Source of the DNA: Phycisphaerae bacterium
Lineage (GTDB): Bacteria > Planctomycetota > Phycisphaerae > UBA1845 > PWPN01
Direction of reading: 5' to 3'
DNA length: 42,363 bases
Assembly: GCA_030372985.1 (NCBI GenBank)
Contig: JAUCQB010000042.1
Location: 1-42,363, forward strand
The position numbers and the translations under genes were made by a program. The notes beneath the pieces were generated by a model. It was not told the DNA's origin, did not search any database, and saw only the letters and a list, made by a program, of their open reading frames with translations. Of this stretch, positions 32,116 to 40,783 are shown in pieces (within the stretch, counting starts at the first letter, position 1; the number at the start of each line of letters is the position of its first letter).

Positions 32116-33873
32116 ATGAGCACGTATCAGCTTTGCACGGCTTGTCGCTCGCGGCTGCTGCTGTTTGTCGCCGTCGTGGTTGCAGTGTTCTGTAGTCCGG
32201 ATCTGTGGGCTCAATCGTCGGCACCGGCCGGTTCGGACCGCCCGAACATCATCATTGTGATGAGCGACGACATGGGGTATTCGGACATCGGCTGCTATGG
32301 CGGCGAGATCCGGACGCCCACGCTCGACCGGCTGGCGGCCGGAGGGCTGCGTTTTTCGCAGTTCTACAACATGGCCCGGTGCTGCCCGACACGGGCTTCC
32401 TTGCTCACGGGTCTGCATCCACATCAGGCCGGCATGGGACACATGACCGGTGCGCCCGAAGGGCCGCCCGGACCCTGGCAAGGTGACCTGAGCCGACGCG
32501 CAGTGACCATTGCGGAGGTCCTGCGCGGCGCAGGCTACGCGACGTACATGTGTGGCAAATGGCATGTGACCAGACGCGAGCGAGCCGGTGACAAGCCGCA
32601 CAACTGGCCTCTGCAGCGGGGGTTCGACCGATTCTACGGCACGATTACCGGTGGGGGCAGTTTCTACGACCCGGTGACGCTCACACGCGACAATACGATG
32701 ATCACGCCGGAGAACGATGCCGAGTATAAGCCCAAGCGGTTCTATTACACGGATGCGATCAGCGACAACGCCGTCCGATTCATCGCCGACCACGCGGCCG
32801 GGAAGAGCGGCCGGCCCTTTTTCATGTACGTCGCCTACACGGCCGCACACTGGCCCATGCACGCCCCCGAGGAAGCCATCGCCAAGTATCGGGGCCGGTA
32901 TGACAAGGGTTACAAACCCGTTCGCCGCGCACGTTTCGAGCGGCTCAAGCAGCTTGGTCTGATCCGCGACGACTGGGCCTTGTCTCCGCAGGCAGGTCAT
33001 TGGGCCAAGCTCGAGCACAAAGCCTGGGAGGCCCGGTGCATGGAGGTGTATGCGGCGATGATCGACCGCATGGACGAGGGGCTGGGCCGGGTTGTCAATG
33101 AACTGGAGAGAACCGGCCTTCTTGAGAATACGTTGGTTCTCTTCTTGCAGGATAACGGCGGGTGTGCCGAGGGGCTCGGCCGCACGGACAATCCGGACTG
33201 GCATCTGAAGGACCTTCGGCCCCTGGGGCCAGATGAACTCCAGACGAAGATCTGGCCGCCGATGCAGACGCGCGACGGCCGTGCCGTTCTTGGTGGGCCG
33301 GGGGTCATGCCGGGCGGCCCGGACACGTACATCGCCTACGGCCGCAACTGGGCGAACGTCTCGAATACGCCGTTTCGCGAATACAAACATTGGGTCCACG
33401 AAGGCGGCATCTCAACGCCGCTGATTGCCCATTGGCCGAGGGGTATTCAACGCCGGGGCGAAATCGAACACCAGCCGGGCCAGGTGATCGACCTGATGGC
33501 GACCTGTGTGGACCTGGCCGGTGCAAGCTACCCGGCCGAGCACCGGGGCAATGCGATTCTCCCGATGGAGGGCGCGAGTCTTGCTCCCGCGTTCTCGGGG
33601 CAGACCATCAAGCGAGAGGCCCTGTACTGGGAACACGAGGGCAACCGGGCCATCCGGATCGGCCGGTGGAAGCTGGTTGCCAAAGGGCCGGCCGGTTCGT
33701 GGGAGCTGTACGATATGGACGCCGACCGGACGGAGCTGCACGATCTGGCCGCCGAGCAGCCGCAACGAGTGGCCAAAATGACAGCCAAGTGGGAAGCCTG
33801 GGCCAAACGCGTCGGTGCCGTGCCTTGGATCTGGAAGCCGCAGTACAGTGGTGCTTCGGAACGCAGTCGGTAG
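32116..33873 (+). CDS. secreted arylsulfatase (type I)
   Basis: About 585 residues. A signal peptide (RLLLFVAVVVAVFCSPDLWA) precedes PNIIIVMSDDMGYSDIGCYG (metal Asp pair). The formylglycine motif is MARCCPTRASLLTGLHPHQA (Cys-Cys-Pro-Thr-Arg, with the first Cys as the modifiable one). GYATYMCGKWHVTR supplies the catalytic Lys/His, and TLVLFLQDNGGCAEGLGR the Asp-Asn metal site. The layout matches the arylsulfatase A-like S1_4 branch, distinct from the first sulfatase in this window. The ATG at 32116 is chosen with GAGGAG at 32105-32110; 32113 is an alternative. The frame is open upstream to 32005. The natural substrate is unknown. Confidence 0.93.
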   Translation: MSTYQLCTACRSRLLLFVAVVVAVFCSPDLWAQSSAPAGSDRPNIIIVMSDDMGYSDIGCYGGEIRTPTLDRLAAGGLRFSQFYNMARCCPTRASLLTGLHPHQAGMGHMTGAPEGPPGPWQGDLSRRAVTIAEVLRGAGYATYMCGKWHVTRRERAGDKPHNWPLQRGFDRFYGTITGGGSFYDPVTLTRDNTMITPENDAEYKPKRFYYTDAISDNAVRFIADHAAGKSGRPFFMYVAYTAAHWPMHAPEEAIAKYRGRYDKGYKPVRRARFERLKQLGLIRDDWALSPQAGHWAKLEHKAWEARCMEVYAAMIDRMDEGLGRVVNELERTGLLENTLVLFLQDNGGCAEGLGRTDNPDWHLKDLRPLGPDELQTKIWPPMQTRDGRAVLGGPGVMPGGPDTYIAYGRNWANVSNTPFREYKHWVHEGGISTPLIAHWPRGIQRRGEIEHQPGQVIDLMATCVDLAGASYPAEHRGNAILPMEGASLAPAFSGQTIKREALYWEHEGNRAIRIGRWKLVAKGPAGSWELYDMDADRTELHDLAAEQPQRVAKMTAKWEAWAKRVGAVPWIWKPQYSGASERSR

Positions 33874-33900
33874 GTCTGCGGCTTTGATGAGAACGGATTC

Positions 33901-34440
33901 GTGAACATGTTCTGGCTGCTTGTCGTGATGCTGTTGCTGCTCAATGCGGCTTGGCTGGCCTTGGTGGCGCTGGGGTTGCCGGGCACGTGGTTGATGGTGA
34001 TCACGACCGCGCTCGTCGCATGGTGGCAATGGCCGGCCGACTCGACGACGGATGCGCCGATGATCGGCATCGGGGTGCTGGCGGCGATCGTGGTCGTGGC
34101 GACTCTGGCCGAGGTGCTGGAACTGATTGCAGGGGTCGTCGGGACGAAAGCCACGGGCGGGGGTCGGCGGGGATCGATCGGGGCATTGGCCGGCGGGCTG
34201 ATCGGTGCGCTGGCCGGGACGTTCCTCATTCCGATTCCGCTGCTGGGCTCGCTTGTTGGGGCCTGCCTTGGCGCCGGACTGGGAGCCTGGGGCCTGGAGC
34301 TGTCCGGCGGCCGTCAGCAAGGCGCCGCCCTTAAGGCGGGCGTGGGGGCGGGCGTTGGTCGCTTCTTCGGCACGGTGGCCAAGCTGGCCGCCGGGGTGCT
34401 GATCTGGCTGGTCGTGGCCGTGGCGGCATTGTGGCCGTGA
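33901..34440 (+). CDS. DUF456 family membrane protein
   Basis: 179 residues, four or so TM segments, start GTG 33901 (ATG 33907 is equally possible). Typical features: LLLLNAAWLALVALGLPGTW, AEVLELIAGVVGTKATGGGR (the conserved E-x-x-G...GAKxxGGS-like motif) and glycine-rich helices GSIGALAGGLIGALAGTFLI and GSLVGACLGAGLGAWGLELS. The Gly-zipper regions suggest tight helix packing. Function unknown. It follows the sulfatase by 27 bp and may be cotranscribed. Confidence 0.85.
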   Translation: MNMFWLLVVMLLLLNAAWLALVALGLPGTWLMVITTALVAWWQWPADSTTDAPMIGIGVLAAIVVVATLAEVLELIAGVVGTKATGGGRRGSIGALAGGLIGALAGTFLIPIPLLGSLVGACLGAGLGAWGLELSGGRQQGAALKAGVGAGVGRFFGTVAKLAAGVLIWLVVAVAALWP

Positions 34441-34576
34441 AGCGAGACGACCTTGAGCGAGCGTGCGGGTTGCGCCTTCCTTGGCCAATTCTTTCGGCAA
34501 TTCCGGGAACTTTTGCATCCTGGGAGTGACTTAACATCACGGGGGCGGCGGTACGCTGGCTCTGGGAGGTGCTGCT

Positions 34577-35056
34577 ATGTCCACGATGCGTGTCCCGCTA
34601 ACTGTGGCTGTTGTTGTGGCGTGTGCTTGCTCGGGTTGCCGTTCTGGGCCCCCTGGGCCCAAGCCATCGGTGAACGCAACGGTCGACTCCCACCTGGCAA
34701 TCTATTACGACGTCATACCTGAGCGGGGATCTGAGGTGGTGGTTGTGGCGCGGTGCCGCTCCTGCGAGGAGTTCAACAAGACTCGGCATGGCAGCTGGAA
34801 TCACCACTGGTTTGTTGTCGGGTTTGACGTGATCGATGTTGAGCAGGGCACGTGGTCGGAATCGACGGTCTCGTTCATCTGCTTCGATGCTTGGCCAACG
34901 CCTGAATCCGGCATCATGCTCGGCAAGGCGGCCTGGCCATATCGGCCGGGTGTCAAGATGCGTTTGTGGCTCGATACCAAGCGATCACCAGCGAGGGTTG
35001 TTGGGCAGCAGTTGCTGTTCGATCCCTTTCGAACATCGGCTTCCCATCCTCATTGA
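34577..35056 (+). CDS. predicted lipoprotein of unknown function
   Basis: 159 residues. Lipoprotein signal PLTVAVVVACACSGC with a lipobox CSGC. The mature domain begins with a Gly/Pro linker and holds YYDVIPERGSEVVVVARCRS, WNHHWFVVGFDVIDVEQGTW and a C-terminal GVKMRLWLDTKRS. It is probably a small beta-domain. GGGAGG at 34564-34569 supports the ATG. No family recognised. Confidence 0.65.
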   Translation: MSTMRVPLTVAVVVACACSGCRSGPPGPKPSVNATVDSHLAIYYDVIPERGSEVVVVARCRSCEEFNKTRHGSWNHHWFVVGFDVIDVEQGTWSESTVSFICFDAWPTPESGIMLGKAAWPYRPGVKMRLWLDTKRSPARVVGQQLLFDPFRTSASHPH

Positions 35057-35085
35057 CGCGAGGCTGATTGGCCGCCGACCGCAAA

Positions 35086-35226
35086 TCATCATCGCGGCCC
35101 CATCGATCCGCCGACGCGGATGAATGGGCCACCCGGCCACCCGACCTGCTTGCGGCGAGCATGCACCGCGACTCATCATCGCGACCCCACCCATCCGCTG
35201 GCGCGGATGAATGGACCACCCAGCCG
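35086..35226. repeat. two direct copies of a ~53-bp hairpin repeat
   Basis: Copies begin at 35086 and 35173 (TCATCATCGCG then a CCCCA/CCCCAC stretch and GCGGATGAATG). Each contains a perfect 6-bp hairpin: ATCCGC-cgac-GCGGAT (35106-35121) and ATCCGC-tggc-GCGGAT (35193-35208). The stems are identical while the loops differ, as in REP-type elements. They fill the gap between the convergent lipoprotein and methyltransferase genes. Confidence 0.75.
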
Positions 35227-35251
35227 ATCCTTGTCCTCGGGACCGATCGCC

Positions 35252-35289
35252 TTTCATTCATCCTTCATCCTTCCGCCTTCATCCTTTCT
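35252..35289 (-). repeat. short-period repeat extending the methyltransferase C-terminus
   Basis: Plus strand TTCATCCTTCATCCTTCCGC and neighbours. On the minus strand it is translated as the Lys/Asp/Gly-rich tail SRRKDEGGRMKDE of the methyltransferase. The units are degenerate AAGGATGA-like heptamers/octamers, the same class as the tracts at 2798, 7078, 29372 and 31944. Confidence 0.65.
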
Positions 35290-36438
35290 TCGGCTTCCTT
35301 CATACAGCTCGTACTTGAGCAGCCGGCATTCGATCTTGGCGTTGAAGAACGGGGTCCGGCGGCTGGCTTTCAGGCCGATCTTTTTGGCCAGGTCCATGTT
35401 GCCGGTGAACACGTATCCGGTCCATCCGGGGCACCGCTGCTTGAAGAAATCGCCGATTCGCCTGTAAGTGCCTTGAAGCTCGTCGACCTGGCCCATCCGT
35501 TCGCCGTACTCCGGATTGAGGATGACCATTCCAGGGCTCGGCGGCAGGGGGGTGTCGGCGAAGTCGCACCTCTCGAACTGGATCAGATGCTCGACACCGG
35601 CGGTCATGGCGTTTTTGCGGGCGGCCTGGAGGGCAGCTTCGTCAATGTCCGTGGCAATGATCGGGGCGGGCGGCGACTTGGAACGTTGCTTGCGGGCTTC
35701 GGCACGAAGTTGTTCCCAGATGCCGGCGTCAAAACCAAGGGTGTGCATGAAACCGAAGTTGCCTCTCAGCAGGCCCGGCGCGCGGTTCGTGGCAATCAGT
35801 GCCGCCTCAATCGCCAGCGTGCCGCTGCCGCACATCGGGTTGACCAGCGGCATCGACCCATCGTAGCCGGTAGACAGAATGACCCCGGCTGCGAGCGCTT
35901 CCTGCATCGGTGCCTTGTGCGGGATGCGCCGGTAGCTGCGATCTGAGAGCTTCTGTCCCGAGGTGTTGAGGTAAACCCAGCAGCGGTCCTTTCGCCAGTA
36001 CAGATTGATGACAAACCGGTCTCGTTCCGGACCGGAGTCGGGACGGCGACCTGATTTCTCGGCCATTCGGTCCACGATGGCATCCTTGGCCTTCATCGTC
36101 GCGTAGGTCCAGTTGTTGATGGCCGGGGTGTCCGTTCGCGAGATGATGCTCAAATAACCGTCGGCCGGCAGCCAGTTTTCCCACTCAATGAAAGAGACGT
36201 GGCGATAGAGGTCTTCGGGTGTCTCGCAGGGGAACTCATCAATCAGGTAAAGCACGTAGAATGCCGTCCGCAGGTGCAGGTTCAGGCGCATGGCGTCGAT
36301 CAACGTGCCGTTGGTGTTCAGGCCGGTGTCGTCCACGGCCGTGACTGGACAGCCCAGCAGCCGAACCTCCGCTTCAAGCAGCGGTGCGAGCCCGGGGGCA
36401 CAAGCGATCCGAATGGTTGTGGATGAGTGGAGATCCAT
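35254..36438 (-). CDS. THUMP-domain class I SAM methyltransferase (RlmL-type)
   Basis: 394 residues. An N-terminal ferredoxin-like/THUMP region (IRIACAPGLAPLLEAEVRLL, then SFIEWENWLPADGYLSIISR) is followed by a Rossmann methyltransferase domain: VNPMCGSGTLAIEAALIATN is SAM motif I, IIATDIDEAALQAARKNAMT the acidic loop, and VILNPEYGERMGQVDEL the NPxY-like catalytic motif (NPEY instead of the usual NPPY). This matches RlmL N-half/Trm14-like enzymes that make N2-methylguanosine in rRNA or tRNA. The true end is probably near KYELYEG; the last ~13 residues come from a simple repeat. Confidence 0.85.
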   Translation of the reverse strand: MDLHSSTTIRIACAPGLAPLLEAEVRLLGCPVTAVDDTGLNTNGTLIDAMRLNLHLRTAFYVLYLIDEFPCETPEDLYRHVSFIEWENWLPADGYLSIISRTDTPAINNWTYATMKAKDAIVDRMAEKSGRRPDSGPERDRFVINLYWRKDRCWVYLNTSGQKLSDRSYRRIPHKAPMQEALAAGVILSTGYDGSMPLVNPMCGSGTLAIEAALIATNRAPGLLRGNFGFMHTLGFDAGIWEQLRAEARKQRSKSPPAPIIATDIDEAALQAARKNAMTAGVEHLIQFERCDFADTPLPPSPGMVILNPEYGERMGQVDELQGTYRRIGDFFKQRCPGWTGYVFTGNMDLAKKIGLKASRRTPFFNAKIECRLLKYELYEGSRRKDEGGRMKDE

Positions 36439-36994
36439 AGAACCTTACGGCCAGCGATCCGTGCGGCTTGCGCGCGTGTTTCTGGATCACGATGCGTTTT
36501 GACTGCGACCGGCAAGAAGGCGGTCCGCCTTGCGAAATCAGGCCACGCCACCATGATACGGAAAAAATGATCAATATGCGCAGGGAGTTGCTGACGCCGC
36601 TTGAGGATCGAAGAGAGATGGCTTTGCCAGCGCTTGGCGTGTTTGTGCCATTCCTGGTCTCTGCTGAAGCAGTCGTTCCCTTCTCGGGGGTGTCGAAATT
36701 CCGTCCGGGGAAAATAATTCTGTCCTGATCTCATGACGACTTGACGGAAACCATGAAATCCTCTAAGGATAGGTGCCATTCAATTGCCGATGTAACCTGA
36801 ATAGTTGTCAGGTTCGTCTCTAAACGTTGCGGTACTCGTCCTGGTGTTGATCGACCAGCGCGGTCGGTCGGTCAGACAAAATGCAGGGCTTTCGCGACGG
36901 AACAGAAACCAGTCATGCCGTCACCCCAGAGACGGCTCAAGAGCGATTCAAACGGTGTGCCCGGAGACCTTCTAGTAGAGGAGCGCAAAGAGTC
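36439..36994. other. long intergenic region upstream of the porin
   Basis: 556 bp between the divergent methyltransferase and porin genes. It holds the palindrome at 36794-36814 and several AT-rich segments (for example around 36560 and 36710). A TTGACG at 36741 has no good -10 partner. No convincing coding frame or RNA gene was found. Confidence 0.45.
36794..36814. promoter_or_regulatory. palindrome upstream of porin, candidate operator
   Basis: AACCTGA (36794-36800) and TCAGGTT (36808-36814) are perfect 7-bp arms with a 7-base centre ATAGTTG, about 180 bp upstream of the porin start. Size and spacing suit a dimeric repressor or an RNA hairpin in a long leader. No regulator gene is adjacent. 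Confidence 0.35.
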
Positions 36995-38455
36995 ATGAAA
37001 AGTAAGTGCATGGTTGCCACCTCTGTATCGCTGGTGGCACTGCTGGTTGCCTCTTCAGCCAGGATGGCGATGGCCCAGGCGACCACTCAGCCGAGCGGCG
37101 CGGCGGCAGTCGAGAAGCCCCCAGCCGATCCCTTCGACGAATTTGTCGAGAAGACCAAGAATCCTTTCCCCGGCTTCAACTGGGGCATGGACATGCGCCT
37201 GCGCTGGGAGTACCTCAATAACGTCGGGTTCGACAAACAGGCTCCCAACCATGAGACATCGTACATGCGACTGCGAACCCGATGGTGGGGCACTCTCCAG
37301 CCGTTGAAGCCGCTCAACTTTGAGGACCTTGAGTTTCACATCAAGCTCACGTGGGAAGGCCGGAGCTGGTGTGAAAACGACCCGGTCAGCGGCTGGGACC
37401 AGAGTCGAGATCAGGTTGTATTCGACAACCTGTACCTCAAGTACAAGAAGGCGTTCGGATTGCCGTTGACCATCACGGCAGGCCGACAGGACCTGCCGTT
37501 TGCGTGGCTGACCGGCGACGGGACGCCCAATGACGGCTCCAGGACCTTCTTCGTGGACGGGGTCCGCTTCGAGTACGACGCCGAGCCGATCAAGACGAAA
37601 TTCGACGTGGCGTATTTCGAGGTGGATGCCCAGTGGGACCACTGGTTCCCACGGATCGCCAACAAGCGCGTGCCGGGTCTTGCCTCCGATCAGGATGAGC
37701 AGGGCGTGATGGTCTACGTGAGCAACAAGTCCCTGCCCAAGACCCAGATCGACGGCTACTTCTTCTACAAGCGCAACGAGGCCGAGTACTTCCCGGTCAG
37801 AGATAACCCGACGACCGATGAGCCGCGGCGATCCGGCGATAATGCCGACATCTACACCTTTGGCGGTCGCGTTGCCGGTGACATCACCGACAACTGGAGA
37901 TACGACGTCCAACTGGCCGGGCAGTTCGGCCATCGCGACGGCCGCGAGATCTGCGCCCTGGGCTCGGTCAACAAGCTCAGCTACAACTTCAATGACAAGT
38001 ACAAGAACCAGGTCTACCTGGAATATGAGTACACCTCGGGTGATGATCCCGGCACCCCGGGAAGGGATGAGAAGTTTGACATTCTCTGGGGTCGGTACCC
38101 GCGCTGGACCGAGGGTTACGGATACTCCTATGGCGTCGAGAATCGCGTCTGGGATCTGGGCAACACCCATCGCGTGGGTCCGGGCTGGAGCTGCAAGCCC
38201 ATGAAGGACCTGGAAGTGGCTTTGTACTACCAGTTCCTCTTCGCTGATGAAAACACATATGCCGACACGAGGACCGGGTTCAGTGATAACGGCAACTTCC
38301 GTGGCCAGATTCTCGTACCTTACTTCAAGTACACCATCAACAAGTATGCGTTCTTCAGGGTCATGCCGGAGTTCTTCTTCCCAGGCGATTACTACACGGA
38401 CGACCGCAATGACCCACTGACGTTCTTGCGTCTTGAGTTGAACCTCACTTGGTGA
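36995..38455 (+). CDS. outer-membrane beta-barrel porin (alginate-export family-like)
   Basis: 486 residues. The signal peptide MKSKCMVATSVSLVALLVAS to ...MAMA is followed by a Pro/Ala linker and an amphipathic-strand-rich barrel. Typical pieces are FNWGMDMRLRWEYLNNVGFD, YMRLRTRWWGTLQPLKPLNF, LTITAGRQDLPFAWLTGDGT and FFVDGVRFEYDAEPIKTKFD. The protein ends in LRLELNLTW, with the terminal aromatic residue needed for BAM insertion. The layout fits alginate-export/AlgE-like barrels. The likely role is uptake of anionic oligosaccharides. The ATG at 36995 is preferred over 36881 because it begins the signal peptide and has GAGGAG at 36978-36983. Confidence 0.85.
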   Translation: MKSKCMVATSVSLVALLVASSARMAMAQATTQPSGAAAVEKPPADPFDEFVEKTKNPFPGFNWGMDMRLRWEYLNNVGFDKQAPNHETSYMRLRTRWWGTLQPLKPLNFEDLEFHIKLTWEGRSWCENDPVSGWDQSRDQVVFDNLYLKYKKAFGLPLTITAGRQDLPFAWLTGDGTPNDGSRTFFVDGVRFEYDAEPIKTKFDVAYFEVDAQWDHWFPRIANKRVPGLASDQDEQGVMVYVSNKSLPKTQIDGYFFYKRNEAEYFPVRDNPTTDEPRRSGDNADIYTFGGRVAGDITDNWRYDVQLAGQFGHRDGREICALGSVNKLSYNFNDKYKNQVYLEYEYTSGDDPGTPGRDEKFDILWGRYPRWTEGYGYSYGVENRVWDLGNTHRVGPGWSCKPMKDLEVALYYQFLFADENTYADTRTGFSDNGNFRGQILVPYFKYTINKYAFFRVMPEFFFPGDYYTDDRNDPLTFLRLELNLTW

Positions 38456-38764
38456 GTTGACCGGTCATTGCCGGGCACTGGACCAGGCTCTTTGCGGTGG
38501 TTTGGAACCGCGAGCGGCAGAGGCGGCTGAGGGCCGGCCCTGCCGCTCTGCTTTTTGGGTTCGCGGCGTGGCCGGTGCGGTCTTGCGAGCGGGGTCCATG
38601 CTCGACCGGCTCGTTGGACTACCCGCGGCATCGACTCGCGACGGCCCAGTTGAGGGGTGGTTGCCAAGAAAGACACAATTTGCTAAAAAAATGCCATTCG
38701 GTCGAGCCGACGTGAGGCAAGCAGCGCAGGCGTCTGGTGCTCGGCGCGTACGAGGAATGCTGGC
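38456..38764. other. intergenic region after the porin
   Basis: 309 bp. It contains the intrinsic terminator at 38512-38557, which closes the porin transcript, and then the upstream region of the thioesterase gene. No gene recognised. Confidence 0.5.
38512..38557 (+). terminator. intrinsic terminator of the porin gene
   Basis: GAGCGGCAG (38512-38520) and CTGCCGCTC (38540-38548) form a perfect 9-bp stem around a 19-base loop that itself contains GGGCCGGCCC; a T-run (TGCTTTTTG) follows at 38549-38557. It lies 57 bp after the porin stop. Confidence 0.8.
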
Positions 38765-39181
38765 GTGGCTTGTGGTGAGCATCGGGTCCGGTTTCGTGTG
38801 CGTTATAGTGAAACCGATCAGATGGGCACCTTCTACAACTCCCGCGTTCTGGAATGGTTCGAATGCGGCAGGACGGAATGGCTGCGCGGGGCCGGGATGC
38901 CCTACACGGAAATGGAGACCCGCGGCGTCTGTCTGCCGGTGATTGAAGCCCATGTTCGCTATCTTGGCCGGGCCCGTTATGATGACGAACTGGAGATGCG
39001 CGTCTCGGCCGGCATGTCAGGGAAGGCAAGCGTTCGATTCGACGTTCGTATCAGTCAGGCCCACAGTGGGCAGGGCGTGGCCGAAGGGTATACTGTTCAC
39101 GCCGTAACCGGTATCGACGGCAAGCCTGTTCGGCCTCCTATGTGGCTGGTCCCGATCTTCTCGGGCAGCTCGGAGCAGTAA
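38765..39181 (+). CDS. YbgC-type acyl-CoA thioesterase (hotdog fold)
   Basis: 138 residues, start GTG 38765. Signatures of the 4-hydroxybenzoyl-CoA thioesterase/YbgC family: RVRYSETDQMGTFYNSRVLE (the DQMG(V/I)xxN active-site loop with catalytic Asp), WFECGRTEWLRGAGM, and RYDDELEMRVSAG. In this operon it would hydrolyse an aryl-acetyl-CoA or related CoA thioester. The iorA ATG follows the TAA stop with no gap, and GGAG inside the gene (39172-39175) serves iorA, so the genes are coupled. Confidence 0.88.
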   Translation: MACGEHRVRFRVRYSETDQMGTFYNSRVLEWFECGRTEWLRGAGMPYTEMETRGVCLPVIEAHVRYLGRARYDDELEMRVSAGMSGKASVRFDVRISQAHSGQGVAEGYTVHAVTGIDGKPVRPPMWLVPIFSGSSEQ

Positions 39182-40783
39182 ATGCAGCAGACTGATCGTG
39201 TGTTGTTGAGCGGGAACGAAGCGGTTGCCTTGGCGGCTCGCAGAACGGGTATGGCCCTTGGCAGTGGCTATCCCGGCACGCCATCGACGGAGATTCTGGA
39301 GGATTTCGGGGGGATGGGCGGCAGGGCCCAGTGGTCGCCGAACGAGAAGGTCGCCTTGGAAGTGGCCTTGGGGGCGGCCTTCGGCGGAGCCAGGGCCCTG
39401 GTGACGATGAAGCACGTCGGCTTGAACGTGGCCGCCGATCCGTTGTTTACGGCCGCCTATACGGGCGTGGTCGGGGCGCTCATCGTGGTCTCGGCCGACG
39501 ATCCGGGTATGGCGTCGAGCCAAAACGAGCAGGACAACCGCCGATACGCGGTTGCTGCGGCCGTGCCGATGCTCGAGCCTTCGGATTCGCAGGAGGCCTT
39601 CGATTTCACACTGCGGGCCGTCGAGATCTCCGAGAAGTGGAAGATTCCGGTCATCCTGAGGATGACCACGCGGGTATGCCACTCCAAGACCGTCGTGCGA
39701 CCGGTCGGCGAGATGCCGGCGCCGGCACCGAGGTTCGAGCATGACATCGCCGGGCGGGTCATGATACCTGCCCATGCCCGGCCCGCACACCGACGGCTGC
39801 GCGAGAAGATCGCCCAGATTGCGGCGTGGAATGAGACTTCCGGTCTGCATCGGGTCATCGACGGCGATCGCAGCCTGGGGATCATCACGTCGGGCATCTC
39901 CTACGTTCACGTTCGCGAGGCGGTCCCGCAGGCGAGCGTGCTGAAGCTGGGGATGACCTATCCGCTGCCGATGGAAGCGGCCCGCAAGTTCGCCGCCGGA
40001 GTGGATCGCTGCACGGTCATCGAGGAAGGCGATCCATACCTGGTTGAGTCACTCCGGGCCGGCGGCATTGAGGTCACGGGCAAGCCGGACATGTATCGTT
40101 TCGGGGAATTCAACGTGGGCAGGGTCCGGCGCATCCTGGCGGGTGACACGACGCCCGAGCCCGCTCCTCCGCGAGGCAAGCCGCCGGCGCTCTGCCTGGG
40201 TTGCCCGCACCGGACGGTCTTCGGCGTGCTGAGCAAGTTGAAATGCATCGTGGCAGGTGACATCGGCTGTTACACGCTGGGTGTTCTACCCCCCTATCAA
40301 GCGATGGATAGTTGCGTGTGCATGGGGGCGAGTATCGGCGTCGGTCTGGGCTTGCGGCAGGTGTTGCCACCCGAGCAGGCGCGGCAGGTGGTCAGCGTCA
40401 TCGGCGACAGCACCTTCGTTCACAGCGGCATCACCGGCCTGGTTGAGATGGTCTACAACCCTCCTCCCACCGGTCACGTTGTGCTGATTCTGGACAACGG
40501 CACGACGGCGATGACCGGCCTGCAGGAGCATCCGGGGACCGGCCGCACGCTCACACACGAGACGACGGGAAGAGTCTCGTACGAGGACCTGGCCCGGTCG
40601 CTGGGGATTCGGAATGTTCACGTCGTGGATGCCACCAAGGATGAGTCGGCCTTCGAGAAGCTGCTGAGCGACAGCCTGTCGGCCGACGAGTTGACCCTGA
40701 TCGTCGCGCGGCGTCCCTGTCTGCTGGCCACGGCCAGGATCAAGGCGTATGAACAGGCGGCCTCGGCGGGGACCAGGAAGTAG
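39182..40783 (+). CDS. iorA: indolepyruvate:ferredoxin oxidoreductase alpha subunit, lacking the ferredoxin domain
   Basis: TPP-dependent oxidative decarboxylation of aryl pyruvates (indolepyruvate, phenylpyruvate) to aryl-acetyl-CoA. 533 residues. The N-terminal pyrimidine-binding domain has LSGNEAVALAARRTGMALGS then GYPGTPSTEILEDFGG. A central transketolase-C-like part and the TPP-binding domain follow (CLGCPHRTVFGVL, VAGDIGCYTLGVLPPYQAMD, VVSVIGDSTFVHSGITGLVE, LILDNGTTAMTGLQEHPGTG). Classical IorA has a C-terminal 2[4Fe-4S] ferredoxin domain; here the protein ends at RRPCLLATARIKAYEQAASA with no cysteine clusters, and iorB begins at the next base. This is a true gene end, not a frameshift. 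Confidence 0.92.
   Translation: MQQTDRVLLSGNEAVALAARRTGMALGSGYPGTPSTEILEDFGGMGGRAQWSPNEKVALEVALGAAFGGARALVTMKHVGLNVAADPLFTAAYTGVVGALIVVSADDPGMASSQNEQDNRRYAVAAAVPMLEPSDSQEAFDFTLRAVEISEKWKIPVILRMTTRVCHSKTVVRPVGEMPAPAPRFEHDIAGRVMIPAHARPAHRRLREKIAQIAAWNETSGLHRVIDGDRSLGIITSGISYVHVREAVPQASVLKLGMTYPLPMEAARKFAAGVDRCTVIEEGDPYLVESLRAGGIEVTGKPDMYRFGEFNVGRVRRILAGDTTPEPAPPRGKPPALCLGCPHRTVFGVLSKLKCIVAGDIGCYTLGVLPPYQAMDSCVCMGASIGVGLGLRQVLPPEQARQVVSVIGDSTFVHSGITGLVEMVYNPPPTGHVVLILDNGTTAMTGLQEHPGTGRTLTHETTGRVSYEDLARSLGIRNVHVVDATKDESAFEKLLSDSLSADELTLIVARRPCLLATARIKAYEQAASAGTRK

Noticed and set aside
31855..33399. Minus-strand open frame of 514 codons
   Set aside because: Antisense to the second sulfatase and running into the cydB end; shadow frame.
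36468..36728. 86-codon plus-strand frame upstream of the porin
   Set aside because: No ribosome site, no domain and unusual residue composition; more likely leader or intergenic sequence.
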